64,000 nucleotides of DNA from Saccharospirillum sp040881935 (GTDB lineage Bacteria; Pseudomonadota; Gammaproteobacteria; Pseudomonadales; Natronospirillaceae): contig NZ_JBBECH010000078.1 in assembly GCF_040881935.1 (NCBI RefSeq), positions 1-64,000 on the forward strand, written 5' to 3'. Of this stretch, positions 32,000 through 41,152 are shown piece by piece. The position numbers and the translations under genes were made by a program. The notes under the pieces were generated by a model. The model saw only the letters and a list, made by a program, of their open reading frames with translations, was not told the origin of the DNA and searched no databases. Each line of letters begins with the position of its first letter. The stretch's first letter is position 1.

Positions 32000-34462
32000 T
32001 TGAGCACACCTTCCTTGCCTAACCGGCACCCGCTTTCACTATCGCGCCGTCTGCTCGTATGGATAGCAGGCATCTTTATTGCACTCGTCAGCCTTACCAC
32101 CGCCCTGCAGCTCAGCCTCGAATACTCCCTTGAAGAAGAATCCGGTGTGCAACAAATTGGCTTTGCCCTCTTTGGCTCGCGCGATGTACTGGCCAATGCC
32201 CTGTGGAGTTTCGACCCGGTCCAACTGACGGCAACCGCCGACTTACTGATCGCCCACCCGTTGATTGAAGGCGTACTGATCGAGTCTGAAGACCCGGCGC
32301 TGAACCAGATTCGCGGGCATCTGCCTGACCCCTCGGGTTACCTTCCCACCTCAGAGCTGGATCCGGGATACCCCGATATCGTCATTGCCAGCCAGGGCAG
32401 GTTGCTGCAGAAAGCCCTGCAATTTACCGAATCCGTCGACTTCGACACTGGAGAGAGCCTTTACCCGGTTGGCACCGTAACGGTTTACTCCAATGTACGG
32501 CTCATACTGAGCCAGAGCTCGCTGAATTTTGTATTTACCCTGACCAGTGCGATTTTTCTATGCGTGCTCGTCGTTGCGGTAACCGCCTGGTCGGTGCACC
32601 GGCTGGTCGCTCGTCGACTGACGGTGGTTGAGCGCGTATTGGCGGCCATCGAGCCTGAAGACGATGTCTTTCGTGCCCGCCTGATTCCAGACTGGATCGG
32701 CCGTGAGCGCGATGAAATAGCGACGCTGTGCGACACCCTAAATCAGTTGCAGGTGCAGCTGGCGGAAAAATCGCAACGCATTCACCAGCACCAGAGCAGC
32801 CTGGAACAGAAAATCCAGGCGCGCACCCATGAGCTCGAAGAAACCCTCGAAGCCCTGCAAATCAGCACTGATCACAAGAACCAGTTTCTGGCCAATATGA
32901 GCCATGAAATACGAACGCCGATGAACGGCATTATTGGCATGGCGGAGCTGTTACAGGACACCCGCCTGGATCAGCGCCAACGCGATTACCTGACCACCAT
33001 TCTCAATTCCGGACATACCCTAACCACCATCATTAACGACATTCTGGATTTGTCGAAAATCGAAGCAGGGCACCTGGAACTGGAATCCATCCGCTTTAAT
33101 CTGCCGGAACTGGTTGAAGAAACCCTGGCACTGTTTATCAAACCCTCTGAAGAAAAAGGGCTGTTGCTGATCGCAGACATCGAGCCTGGCACCCCCGACA
33201 CCATTGTCGGTGACCCCATTCGTATGCAGCAATTGCTGCTGAATTTGCTGGGTAACGCCTTTAAATTTACCGACGACGGTGACATTGTGGTGCATCTACA
33301 ATGGCACCCCGATCGGCAGCGGCTGGGTGTGGCCGTTAGCGACACCGGGCTCGGGATTGAGCCGGATAAACTGACCGTATTGTTCGATGCCTTCTTCCAG
33401 GCTCACAAAAGCACCCACCGGGAGCGTGGCGGCACTGGTCTTGGGCTGGCTATTTGCAAGCGGCTGGTCGAACTGATGCAGGGCGAAATCGGGGTGGAAA
33501 GCGAGCCCGGCAAAGGATCGACGTTCTGGTTTGAGATACCGATTAATACCATCGACGCGACCCCTAATCCGAAAGGGCCATTTTCAGCGACTGAGTGCAA
33601 TGGTCTCAGCGGCAACGCTCTGCTGATCACCAGCAATCTGACACTGCAACGCCTGTTCAGTCACCACACCGATGCCACGGCGCTGACGCTCACCTGTGCG
33701 TCCAGCGGGGTTGAAGCCCTGGCGCTCTGTGATCAGCAACAGTTCAATGCCATTCTGGTGGATGCCACCGTGGATCACGACACCGGGCTGATGCTCGGCC
33801 CGACCTTGGCAGGCGCTCAGCCAAAGGCCCTGCTGGCCCTCATCGCCAGTCGCATGGCGTCGCCGGACTGGCAAACCCTCACCCGTCATCAATTTAAACG
33901 GTTGATGGAAAAGCCGTTGTCACTGCCGCGCAGCCTGCTGAACCTGGGTGAAAACCGGTTGCCGAGCCCGTCTGGCCAACCTGACGAAGAACCTGGCCTT
34001 CAGTCACCCACCTTTCCCCAGTCCCATCTGTTGTTGGTGGAAGATAACCACATCAATCAACGCGTCGCTGAAGGCATGTTGAGACGGCTGGGATTAACCG
34101 TAACGGTAACCAGTAACGGCCAACAGGCGCTCGACTATCTGGAAAACAATGTGCCAGAGAATGAATTGACGAACGCCATCAACGGGGATGTTACAGAGCG
34201 CGGCCTATTACCGACACGTGTCGACCTGGTTCTGATGGATTGCGAAATGCCGGTGATGGACGGTTACGCCGCCACTCACGCCATCCGCCATTCCGACAAC
34301 GACCGGATCCGGAGCATTCCGATCATCGGGCTCAGCGCCCACGCGATGATGGAACAACAGGAAAAAGCGCTGGCCGCCGGTATGGATGATTATCTAACCA
34401 AACCGTTGCGCCGCCGCTCGCTGGAACTGACGTTGAGTAAATGGCTGCTCGCCAACGACTGA
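32000..34462 (+). CDS. Hybrid sensor histidine kinase/response regulator
   Basis: 820 residues from a TTG start with GGAAGAG just upstream. Membrane helices at about 17-40 and 176-198 flank a periplasmic sensor. A HAMP-like linker and coiled coil (200-290) follow, then HisKA with H302 (FLANMSHEIRTPMNGIIG) and a complete HATPase domain. A degenerate receiver lies at about 535-650, and a good receiver with phospho-acceptor D747 (LVLMDCEMPVMDG) at about 672-815. There is no Hpt domain, so a separate phosphotransferase is needed. Signal unknown; architecture resembles BarA/GacS-like kinases in general. Confidence 0.9.
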   Translation: MSTPSLPNRHPLSLSRRLLVWIAGIFIALVSLTTALQLSLEYSLEEESGVQQIGFALFGSRDVLANALWSFDPVQLTATADLLIAHPLIEGVLIESEDPALNQIRGHLPDPSGYLPTSELDPGYPDIVIASQGRLLQKALQFTESVDFDTGESLYPVGTVTVYSNVRLILSQSSLNFVFTLTSAIFLCVLVVAVTAWSVHRLVARRLTVVERVLAAIEPEDDVFRARLIPDWIGRERDEIATLCDTLNQLQVQLAEKSQRIHQHQSSLEQKIQARTHELEETLEALQISTDHKNQFLANMSHEIRTPMNGIIGMAELLQDTRLDQRQRDYLTTILNSGHTLTTIINDILDLSKIEAGHLELESIRFNLPELVEETLALFIKPSEEKGLLLIADIEPGTPDTIVGDPIRMQQLLLNLLGNAFKFTDDGDIVVHLQWHPDRQRLGVAVSDTGLGIEPDKLTVLFDAFFQAHKSTHRERGGTGLGLAICKRLVELMQGEIGVESEPGKGSTFWFEIPINTIDATPNPKGPFSATECNGLSGNALLITSNLTLQRLFSHHTDATALTLTCASSGVEALALCDQQQFNAILVDATVDHDTGLMLGPTLAGAQPKALLALIASRMASPDWQTLTRHQFKRLMEKPLSLPRSLLNLGENRLPSPSGQPDEEPGLQSPTFPQSHLLLVEDNHINQRVAEGMLRRLGLTVTVTSNGQQALDYLENNVPENELTNAINGDVTERGLLPTRVDLVLMDCEMPVMDGYAATHAIRHSDNDRIRSIPIIGLSAHAMMEQQEKALAAGMDDYLTKPLRRRSLELTLSKWLLAND

Positions 34463-34481
34463 GACCGGGCGCAGGACGCTG

Positions 34482-36761
34482 TCAGGATGGCAAGATGCCG
34501 ATGTCGGTGAGTGAAATGCCGGCTTTGCGCAATGCCAGGCGCAGCGTTGAACGCACTACCTTGGGGTCATCCAGATGCAGCAGGCCGGAGGCGATGGTAT
34601 GCGCCCAATCGCTGTCGATCTGACGCAATACAGATTTAACCCGCAGCAAGTTGGAGCTGCTCATCGACAAATGCCGATACCCGAGGCCCACCAGAGTTAC
34701 CGCTCCCAGCGGGTCACCCGCCAATTCGCCACAGAGGCTGACCGGAATTCCGCTTTCATTGGCAGCATCGATCACCATTTTCAGTGCCTTGAGCACAGCC
34801 GGATGCAGGGAGTCGTAGATGTTAGCGACGCGCGGGTTATTGCGATCAACCGCCAGTAAGTATTGGGTCAGGTCGTTGGAACCCACCGAAATAAAGTCGA
34901 TCTGGGTGGCAAATTCCTTAACCAGATACACGGCGGACGGTACCTCAACCATAACCCCAACTTCCGGCAAGGTGACCTCTACGCCCTCTTCGTTCAACTC
35001 CAGCACCGCCCGGTGGATGATCGCCAAAGCTTCTTCCACTTCGCTGACGCTGGTTACCATTGGCAGCATGACTTTCAGGTTATTCAGCCCCAGGCTGGCA
35101 CGCAGCATGGCGCGGATCTGCACCATGAACAGTTCCGGGTGGTCGAGCATCACGCGGATACCACGCCAGCCCAGAAAGGGGTTGTCTTCAACGATCGGGA
35201 AATAATCGAGGCTTTTATCGCCGCCGACATCCAGCATGCGCATAGTCACCGGCAGGGGTGCGAATGCTTCCAGTTGCGCGCGGTAGATGGTGGCTTGCTC
35301 TTCTTCAGACGGAAAGCGGTCACGCATCATAAACGGCACTTCGGTGCGAAACAGTCCAACGCCATCGGCGCCCTTGTTTTGCGAACGCACCACATCGGTT
35401 TGCAGACCGGTGTTGACCATCAGGCTGATGGTGACACCGTTGATGGTTTCACTGGCTTCGTCGGTCAGGCTTTCGAGGTCTGCTTCGCGCTCGGCCTCTT
35501 CCTCGCAGATGGTTTCAAAATACTGGCGCTTTTCCGCCGACAAGCGGTAGTACACATGGCCACGGTAGCCATCGACCACCAGTTCCTCACCCTGCAAGCC
35601 CTGCCAGGGCAATTCCTGCACACCCATAATGGTCGGGATCGCCAGGGCACGGGCCAGGATCGCCACGTGCGAGTTGGCTGAGCCAGTGGTACAGACGATG
35701 GCCGCAATACGCCCGGCGGCCAGGTCGCCGAACACCGTCGGCGAAATTTCCTCGCCGACCAGAATCGCGTGTTCAGGTATCGCCACCTCTGGCACTGAGG
35801 CCTGTAAATGCGACAACACGCGTCGCCCCAGGTCACGCATATCGGCAGCGCGTTCACGCAGGTAATCGTCTTCGATGCTTTCAAAATGGTCGATGTAGCG
35901 ACGCATTACTGTGGCGAGTGCGCTCTGAGCCCATTCGCCTTTTTTAATCAGTTCAACCACAGCGTCGCCCAACGCCCGGTCTTCCAGAATACCGACGTAA
36001 ACATTGAACAGCGCCAGTTCTTCCGGACGCAATTCGCTGCGCAATCGCTCGCGGGTGGCGGTGAGTTCTGAACGGACTTTGGTCAGCGCATTTTCAAACA
36101 GGTGTAATTCCGCGTCGATGTCGCGGGCTGGCCGGTAACGTACCGAATTGAGATCGGACGGCGGCACCAGCACATGGGCATTGCCAATGGCGACACCCTG
36201 CGACCCGGCCACGCCGGCAAACCGAACATCCAGTTGTTCGCCGCCCATCAGGTTCAGCCCCGACAGCGCGCCGGTGGCTTCGGCATGGGCGATCACCCCG
36301 GCCAACTGGGCCGACAGCGTCACCATAAAGGCTTCTTCGGAATCCCCGAACCGGCCAGCCTCGGAGCGCTGAATCGTCATTACCCCCAGCACCTTGCGGT
36401 GGTGGATAATGGGCACAGCCAACAGACTCTTGAACGGTTCTTCGCCCAGGCCAGGTACATGGTGATAATTGGGATGCCGGGTGGCGTCACTGAGATTCAG
36501 CGGTTCTTCACGCTTCCCGACCAGGGCAATCAGGCCTTCATTCTGGGTCAGCGTCACTTTGCCGATGGCATCGGCACTCAGGCCATCGGTGGCCATCAGC
36601 ACGTAGCGGTTGACGTGGGCATCCCAGAGGAAAACCGAGCAGACCTGAACCTTCATGCCCGCTCGTATGCGGCCGACTACGGTGCTCAAAGAGGCTTGCA
36701 AGTCCCGGGTGCTGTTTACTTCTTCCACCACCTGGCGGAGTAAATGCAACATATCAACCAC
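34482..36761 (-). CDS. ptsP: Nitrogen phosphotransferase enzyme I (PtsP, EI-Ntr)
   Basis: 759 residues. First enzyme of the regulatory PTS: takes phosphate from PEP and passes it to NPr. The N-terminal GAF domain (about 1-165) is the EI-Ntr hallmark. The phospho-histidine domain has H365 (CTTGSANSHVAILARALAIP). The C-terminal PEP-binding TIM barrel (about 420-750) has GADGVGLFRTE and SVGSNDLTQYLLAVDRNN. It overlaps rppH by eight bases; ptsP-rppH coupling is widespread in gammaproteobacteria. Confidence 0.97.
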   Translation of the reverse strand: MVDMLHLLRQVVEEVNSTRDLQASLSTVVGRIRAGMKVQVCSVFLWDAHVNRYVLMATDGLSADAIGKVTLTQNEGLIALVGKREEPLNLSDATRHPNYHHVPGLGEEPFKSLLAVPIIHHRKVLGVMTIQRSEAGRFGDSEEAFMVTLSAQLAGVIAHAEATGALSGLNLMGGEQLDVRFAGVAGSQGVAIGNAHVLVPPSDLNSVRYRPARDIDAELHLFENALTKVRSELTATRERLRSELRPEELALFNVYVGILEDRALGDAVVELIKKGEWAQSALATVMRRYIDHFESIEDDYLRERAADMRDLGRRVLSHLQASVPEVAIPEHAILVGEEISPTVFGDLAAGRIAAIVCTTGSANSHVAILARALAIPTIMGVQELPWQGLQGEELVVDGYRGHVYYRLSAEKRQYFETICEEEAEREADLESLTDEASETINGVTISLMVNTGLQTDVVRSQNKGADGVGLFRTEVPFMMRDRFPSEEEQATIYRAQLEAFAPLPVTMRMLDVGGDKSLDYFPIVEDNPFLGWRGIRVMLDHPELFMVQIRAMLRASLGLNNLKVMLPMVTSVSEVEEALAIIHRAVLELNEEGVEVTLPEVGVMVEVPSAVYLVKEFATQIDFISVGSNDLTQYLLAVDRNNPRVANIYDSLHPAVLKALKMVIDAANESGIPVSLCGELAGDPLGAVTLVGLGYRHLSMSSSNLLRVKSVLRQIDSDWAHTIASGLLHLDDPKVVRSTLRLALRKAGISLTDIGILPS

Positions 36762-37245
36762 GTCGTCTGAGCTCCTTGTGCACCCTGGGTACCAGTTCCG
36801 CCAATGCCTGACGGTAGACTTCCCGTTTAAACGAGACCACCCGGGCCAGCGGATACCAGTAGGATACCCACTCCCAGCCGTCGAACTCAGGATCGTCGCA
36901 GTCGTTGAGAATGATGCTGTGATCCTGCCCGGTCATACGCAGCAGAAACCATTTCTGTTTTTGGCCGATGCAGATCGGCAGGGCGTTATAGCGAATCATC
37001 CGCTTGGGTAACCGATAGTGCAGCCAGCCGCGCGTACAGGCGAGGATCTCAACGCTGTCCGGGTGCAGGCCCACCTCCTCCTGTAATTCACGGTAGAGGG
37101 CGTCGGTTGGGGTTTCATGGGCACGAATGCCACCCTGCGGAAATTGCCAGGCATCCTGCCCGATGCGTCGGGCCCAGAGCACCTGGCCCCGGGAGTTGGT
37201 TAATATGATGCCCACATTGGGGCGATAGCCATCGGAATCGATCAT
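36754..37245 (-). CDS. rppH: RNA pyrophosphohydrolase
   Basis: 163 residues from the ATG at 37245. Nudix hydrolase that removes 5'-pyrophosphate from mRNA and triggers RNase E decay. The N-terminus MIDSDGYRPNVGIIL is typical of RppH. The Nudix box spans about 38-60 (GGIRAHETPTDALYRELQEEVGL in pieces; core RELQEEVG). The C-terminal PRVHKELRRRG is also conserved. Longer upstream codons were rejected. Overlaps ptsP. Confidence 0.96.
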   Translation of the reverse strand: MIDSDGYRPNVGIILTNSRGQVLWARRIGQDAWQFPQGGIRAHETPTDALYRELQEEVGLHPDSVEILACTRGWLHYRLPKRMIRYNALPICIGQKQKWFLLRMTGQDHSIILNDCDDPEFDGWEWVSYWYPLARVVSFKREVYRQALAELVPRVHKELRRRG

Positions 37246-37627
37246 GATCGCCAGCATCCCCCTGTGGCCGGATCCGTACCAGGTACGAATCAATGAATGT
37301 TGGTGACCGCCGCAGCCTGGCCGCTGGCGTGCACGACTCGTCCCCTCCCCCCCCTTCCCTGAATAACCGGTGAAAAGTACGGTGTAGAGTCCTGAGGTAG
37401 AGTCCGTCTGTTCTGACTGCATTGTTCCACATCGGCCTCAAAACACCAAACAGGTCACATTCAAGACAGGCGCCGGAGCTGTCAGGCGGGTTGTGCAGAG
37501 GCTCCCTTGTACCTTGCTGGCCTTGCCCGTATTCTTTGCAGCCATCGGATCCCCCAACCCGGAGACCCACCGCGCTTACCCTGCATAGGGAGCCATGCGT
37601 GAAGTTTGGTTACACAGGAGCTCTGCC
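37246..37627. other. Divergent intergenic region, 382 bases
   Basis: Between rppH and the HAD gene. It must hold both promoters. A run of eight C occurs at 37347-37354. I see no clear RNA gene, repeat or consensus promoter. Codons here in the rppH and HAD frames look non-coding. Confidence 0.4.
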
Positions 37628-38284
37628 TTGACCCTCGCTATCTTTGATCTCGACAACACCCTGCTGGCCGGGGATTCAGACCACGCCTGGGGTCAGTTTC
37701 TGATCGATCAGGGTCTGGTCGACAGCGCCGTGGTCAAAGTGGCCAATGAAACCTTTTACGCCCAGTATCAGGCGGGCGAGCTCGATATCGACCGCTACCT
37801 GCGCTTTTCCCTGTCGTTTCTGGCCAACAAACCGCTGGAGGAGCTGGCCAGGCTGCACCGGCACTTTATGACGACAGTCATAAAACCGATGATTGCCCCC
37901 GGAGCTCAGGCCCTGTTGAACCAGCACCGCGAGCGCGGCGATACGCTGATGATCATCACCGCGACCAACCGTTTCGTCACCGGTCCGATTGCCGAGTACC
38001 TGAACATTCCGCATCTGATCGCCTGCGAGACTGAAATGGCAAACGGCGGTTACACCGGCTTGCCCACAGGCATCCCCAGTTATCAGGAAGGCAAGGTGGT
38101 GCGGTTAAAGGCCTGGCTCGATGAACACCGGGAATCGCTCGAGGGTGCCTGGTTTTACAGCGATTCACTGAACGATTTGCCGCTGTTGCGTCTGGTCGAT
38201 CATCCGGTCGCGGTTGATCCGGATGCCACACTGGCAGCCGAAGCACAGCGCCAGAACTGGCCCATCATTAGCCTGAGGGATTAA
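37628..38284 (+). CDS. HAD-IB family hydrolase (phosphoserine-phosphatase-like)
   Basis: 218 residues from a TTG at 37628, preferred because AGGAG lies seven bases before it; an ATG at 37595 would add 11 residues. HAD motif I is FDLDNTLL with nucleophile D7 and D9. Motif II (IITATN) is around 112, and motif IV is SDSLNDLPLL (about 179-188). The cap is of the small HAD-IB type. The gene order ptsP-rppH-HAD is also found in Pseudomonas aeruginosa. Substrate undetermined. Confidence 0.9.
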   Translation: MTLAIFDLDNTLLAGDSDHAWGQFLIDQGLVDSAVVKVANETFYAQYQAGELDIDRYLRFSLSFLANKPLEELARLHRHFMTTVIKPMIAPGAQALLNQHRERGDTLMIITATNRFVTGPIAEYLNIPHLIACETEMANGGYTGLPTGIPSYQEGKVVRLKAWLDEHRESLEGAWFYSDSLNDLPLLRLVDHPVAVDPDATLAAEAQRQNWPIISLRD

Positions 38285-38287
38285 CCC

Positions 38288-39445
38288 ATGCGCCATGCAA
38301 CTCCCGCCCATGCACTGATCGCGCTTTTTATGTTGGTTTTGCTCGGCTGCTCTTCCTCGAATGAGCCGGACAACCAGACTGAAGATTCCGCTCACAGCAG
38401 CCCGGCGGATGCTGAGGTTACCGAGCCCGGTGTTCAGTTCGCCGCTGTCGCCCGGGCTTTTCAGGCCCAGGCAGACGCAGCTGGCCAGGCGATGCAAACA
38501 GCCTGTCAGCCACTCGGTACCTCCGTACAGGCATTCCTCGATAACCCCGAACCCGGGCTGCAGGGTGATGCCCACTCGGCCTGGCATGCGTGCTATGAAA
38601 ACTGGCAAGCCTTTTCGCTGTTTCATCAGGTCGCGTTTAACCCGGCCGCCCAGGAAGCACTGGATCGCTCGCGCCGGCTGATCAATGTGCGTCCTTTTCT
38701 GCCGGGGTACATCGACGCCCTGCCCGAATACCCCTACAGCGGCCTGGTGCACGAAACGGGCATGGTTTTAACCCTGGATAACCTGTTTGAGCAGCATCAG
38801 CTGATGGATCTGGAATCGCCCGCACTGGGGTTTCCCGTGATCGAAACCCTGCTCTGGCAAACCGACCGGGATACTTATTGGCTGACCTCCGGCGAAGATG
38901 AGGATCTGACCATCACCCGCCGACATCAGTATCTGACGCTGGCGACTGATCATCTGCTGCAACAACTGGAGCAAGCGCGCCTGCGCTGGGCGGGTCAGGT
39001 TGGTTTTACCGGTTTGCCTGAGCCCGCTCAGCAGCGCATTGTGCTGACCAGTCTGGAGCATCAGATTCGCCGCGACTTGTTCGATTTAACGTTTGTCGCC
39101 GACGCCCCGCAGGAGCCAGACTGGCATCACCCCAGTCTGGTCGCAGGCCAGGGCAAGCGCCATCTGCAAGCCAGGTTGAAGGGGCTCGAAACGCTGCTCG
39201 TCAGCCCGGATGACGGCGTCAGTGCATTGGCCTCCTGGCTTGAGCGCCGTGGTGGCCCGGTCACCGGTGAGACACTGGGCGACCAGCTGGCCGTTGTACT
39301 GCAAGCTCTGGACGCCTTACCGGAAAACGTCCCGGCCGGAGACCCGGATGCGGAAACCTGGCAACAGGCCGTGGCGGCCGTTACCGGGCTGGCGGACCAA
39401 ATCAGCCTGTTACGGGCTTCATTAGCGACACAAGATCCGCAATAA
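38288..39445 (+). CDS. Imelysin-family lipoprotein
   Basis: 385 residues. Signal peptide with lipobox LLGC (C21), so an outer- or inner-membrane lipoprotein. The imelysin domain covers about 45-385. The typical GxHxxE motif appears as GFPVIETLLW (about 182-191), with proline instead of histidine. Imelysins (M75, ICMP/IrpA group) bind iron or are linked to iron uptake; the protease activity is doubtful. No other iron gene adjoins it. Its end overlaps convergent cysQ by 24 bases. Confidence 0.85.
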   Translation: MRHATPAHALIALFMLVLLGCSSSNEPDNQTEDSAHSSPADAEVTEPGVQFAAVARAFQAQADAAGQAMQTACQPLGTSVQAFLDNPEPGLQGDAHSAWHACYENWQAFSLFHQVAFNPAAQEALDRSRRLINVRPFLPGYIDALPEYPYSGLVHETGMVLTLDNLFEQHQLMDLESPALGFPVIETLLWQTDRDTYWLTSGEDEDLTITRRHQYLTLATDHLLQQLEQARLRWAGQVGFTGLPEPAQQRIVLTSLEHQIRRDLFDLTFVADAPQEPDWHHPSLVAGQGKRHLQARLKGLETLLVSPDDGVSALASWLERRGGPVTGETLGDQLAVVLQALDALPENVPAGDPDAETWQQAVAAVTGLADQISLLRASLATQDPQ

Positions 39446-40225
39446 CGCCGGGTCGGACACGGCGACAAATTCGGGGTTAAGAGTAGACGTTTTGCCATAG
39501 GCCAGCGGCGCGCCGTTCCACTGCACCAGGCTACCACCTGCGGCTGTCAATATGGCCTGGGGAGCGGCGGTATCCCACTCGCTGGTTGGGCCCAGCCGGG
39601 GATAACAATGCGCGCTGCCATTGGCGAGCATCATGAATTTGAGGGCGCTGCCAACAGAACGGGTTTCCACCTCATAACCCGCAGCCTCTAACCGGTCGCG
39701 CCATTGGCCTTGCCAGGCGGAGCGCCGACTGCCCAGCACCCGCACGCGTTCGGTCACCGTATCGGCGGTTATCATTGTGGATTCGCCAGGCTTGCCCTGC
39801 TGCGCCTGAACACCACGGCCACCCCACCACCCAATACCGGTTACCGGCTGAAACAGCATGCCGAATACGGGCTGATGCTCGTGCATCAAAGCAACATTGA
39901 TCACAAACTCATCGCTTTGGTGTAGAAATTCGCGGGTGCCATCCATCGGGTCCACCAGCCAGTAGTCCTGCCAGCCATGCCGTTGTTCATAAGGCACCAG
40001 GGCTTCTTCCGACAGCACCGGGCACTCAATAATGGCGGGCAACCCCGCCACCAGCCGACGCGATGCCGCCAGGTCTGCCGCCGTCACCGGCGAAGCGTCC
40101 GCTTTATGATCCGTCTGCCAGAGGGACTGGTCGTTATAAACGGCCAGAATGTCGTCTCCGGCTTGTTTCATCAGTTGAAACAAAGCGCCAATCTGCTGAT
40201 CCGACAGGTCTGGCGTAGGTGTCAT
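39422..40225 (-). CDS. cysQ: 3'(2'),5'-bisphosphate nucleotidase CysQ
   Basis: 267 residues from the ATG at 40225, chosen for the GAGGG site before it. Dephosphorylates 3'-phosphoadenosine 5'-phosphate, linked to sulfate assimilation. The inositol-monophosphatase fold shows SEEALV (metal-binding Glu), DPMDGTREFL (Asp-rich metal site) and the C-terminal WDTAAPQAIL. The length is somewhat longer than E. coli CysQ (246). Convergent with the imelysin gene. Confidence 0.93.
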   Translation of the reverse strand: MTPTPDLSDQQIGALFQLMKQAGDDILAVYNDQSLWQTDHKADASPVTAADLAASRRLVAGLPAIIECPVLSEEALVPYEQRHGWQDYWLVDPMDGTREFLHQSDEFVINVALMHEHQPVFGMLFQPVTGIGWWGGRGVQAQQGKPGESTMITADTVTERVRVLGSRRSAWQGQWRDRLEAAGYEVETRSVGSALKFMMLANGSAHCYPRLGPTSEWDTAAPQAILTAAGGSLVQWNGAPLAYGKTSTLNPEFVAVSDPALLRILCR

Positions 40226-40366
40226 GGAGTGCCCTCGTCGCGATAACGGTTTTGAATTCAACACCGCTCAGTCTACCATGAACCTGGTCGGCCCCTTGTA
40301 ACTCGGTGGCTCCACCCTTATTAAAGGCTGCCCGGTTTAATTGGGTGCCAGATATTCGTGCAAGGC

Positions 40367-40461
40367 AGTGGGTCAGCCTGTCCAGGGTCGGCGTAAACCC
40401 TTCCCTGGGGCCTAGACCGCAACATCCATGTTGCGGACTACCCTGGACAGGCTGACCCACT
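40367..40461 (+). repeat. Palindromic intergenic element, copy B
   Basis: Perfectly paired 22-bp arms (40367-40388 and 40440-40461) enclose a 51-base core with CGGCGTAAACCC, GGGGCCTAGACC and an inner hairpin CCGCAACAT-CC-ATGTTGCGG. Same core as copies A, C and D; arms specific to this copy. It sits in the divergent cysQ-hslR region. Confidence 0.88.
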
Positions 40462-40529
40462 ACCCCGCACTCGGTATGAGGTTTACTTACATAACTCAAG
40501 ATATGGAGTTTGCTGGGATGACAAGCGGT

Positions 40530-40632
40530 GGATGCCGGGGGTGCCCCTGTGGGGAAGTCCGCAGCAGGGATGCTGCGGCCTAGGCTCCAAGGACGGATCT
40601 ACGCCGACCCCACAGGGGCATTCCCGGTATCC
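40530..40632 (-). repeat. Palindromic intergenic element, copy C (reverse orientation)
   Basis: Arms of 25 bp (40530-40554 and 40608-40632). All three mismatches are G-T pairs on the plus strand, hence G-U wobbles in RNA. The core is the reverse complement of the A/B/D core (ACTTCCCC side first; CTACGCCGAC at its right end; inner hairpin CCGCAGCA...TGCTGCGG). Only about 70 bases separate it from copy B, in opposite orientation. Confidence 0.85.
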
Positions 40633-40720
40633 GGCGCGGACCAATGCCACTTAGCCAACCCAATCTCTGAAACTAGAGTTATTTGCGATTACTTGGCATG
40701 AAACGATACTGAGAGAGGTT

Positions 40721-41113
40721 ATGACTGATACCGCCGTACGTCTCGACAAATGGCTTTGGGCCGCGCGTTTTTTCAAGACGCGGGGCCTGGCGAAAGACGC
40801 CATTGAAGGCGGCAAGGTGCATTACGACGGTGCCCGCGCCAAACCGAGCCGCAATGTTGAAGTCGGCGCCATGCTACGTATGCGTCTCGGCTTCGACGAA
40901 AAAATCGTCGAAGTACTCGCCCTCAGTGATAAGCGCCGGGGCGCACCGGAGGCGCAGCTGCTGTACCGGGAAACCGAAGAGTCGGTCGAGAAACGACTGG
41001 CCATGGCGGCGCAGCGCAAGGCACAGAATGCCGGTCAGGCCGCGCCCGATCACAAGCCGAGCAAGAAAGACCGGCGCGATATCCGCAAAATGAAAGATTC
41101 CTTTAACGCCTAG
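40721..41113 (+). CDS. hslR: Ribosome-associated heat-shock protein Hsp15
   Basis: 130 residues. Binds free 50S subunits carrying a nascent chain and helps recycle them after heat shock. The S4 RNA-binding domain lies at 5-60 (VRLDKWLWAARFFKTRGLAKDAIEGGKVHYDG in pieces). A basic C-terminal tail carries KPSKKDRRDIRKMK. The pair hslR-hslO is a common heat-shock operon and hslO follows 39 bases on. Confidence 0.95.
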   Translation: MTDTAVRLDKWLWAARFFKTRGLAKDAIEGGKVHYDGARAKPSRNVEVGAMLRMRLGFDEKIVEVLALSDKRRGAPEAQLLYRETEESVEKRLAMAAQRKAQNAGQAAPDHKPSKKDRRDIRKMKDSFNA

Positions 41114-41152
41114 GGCCCCGTATCAATCGCCCTGGCCCATAACGAGGCCTGC

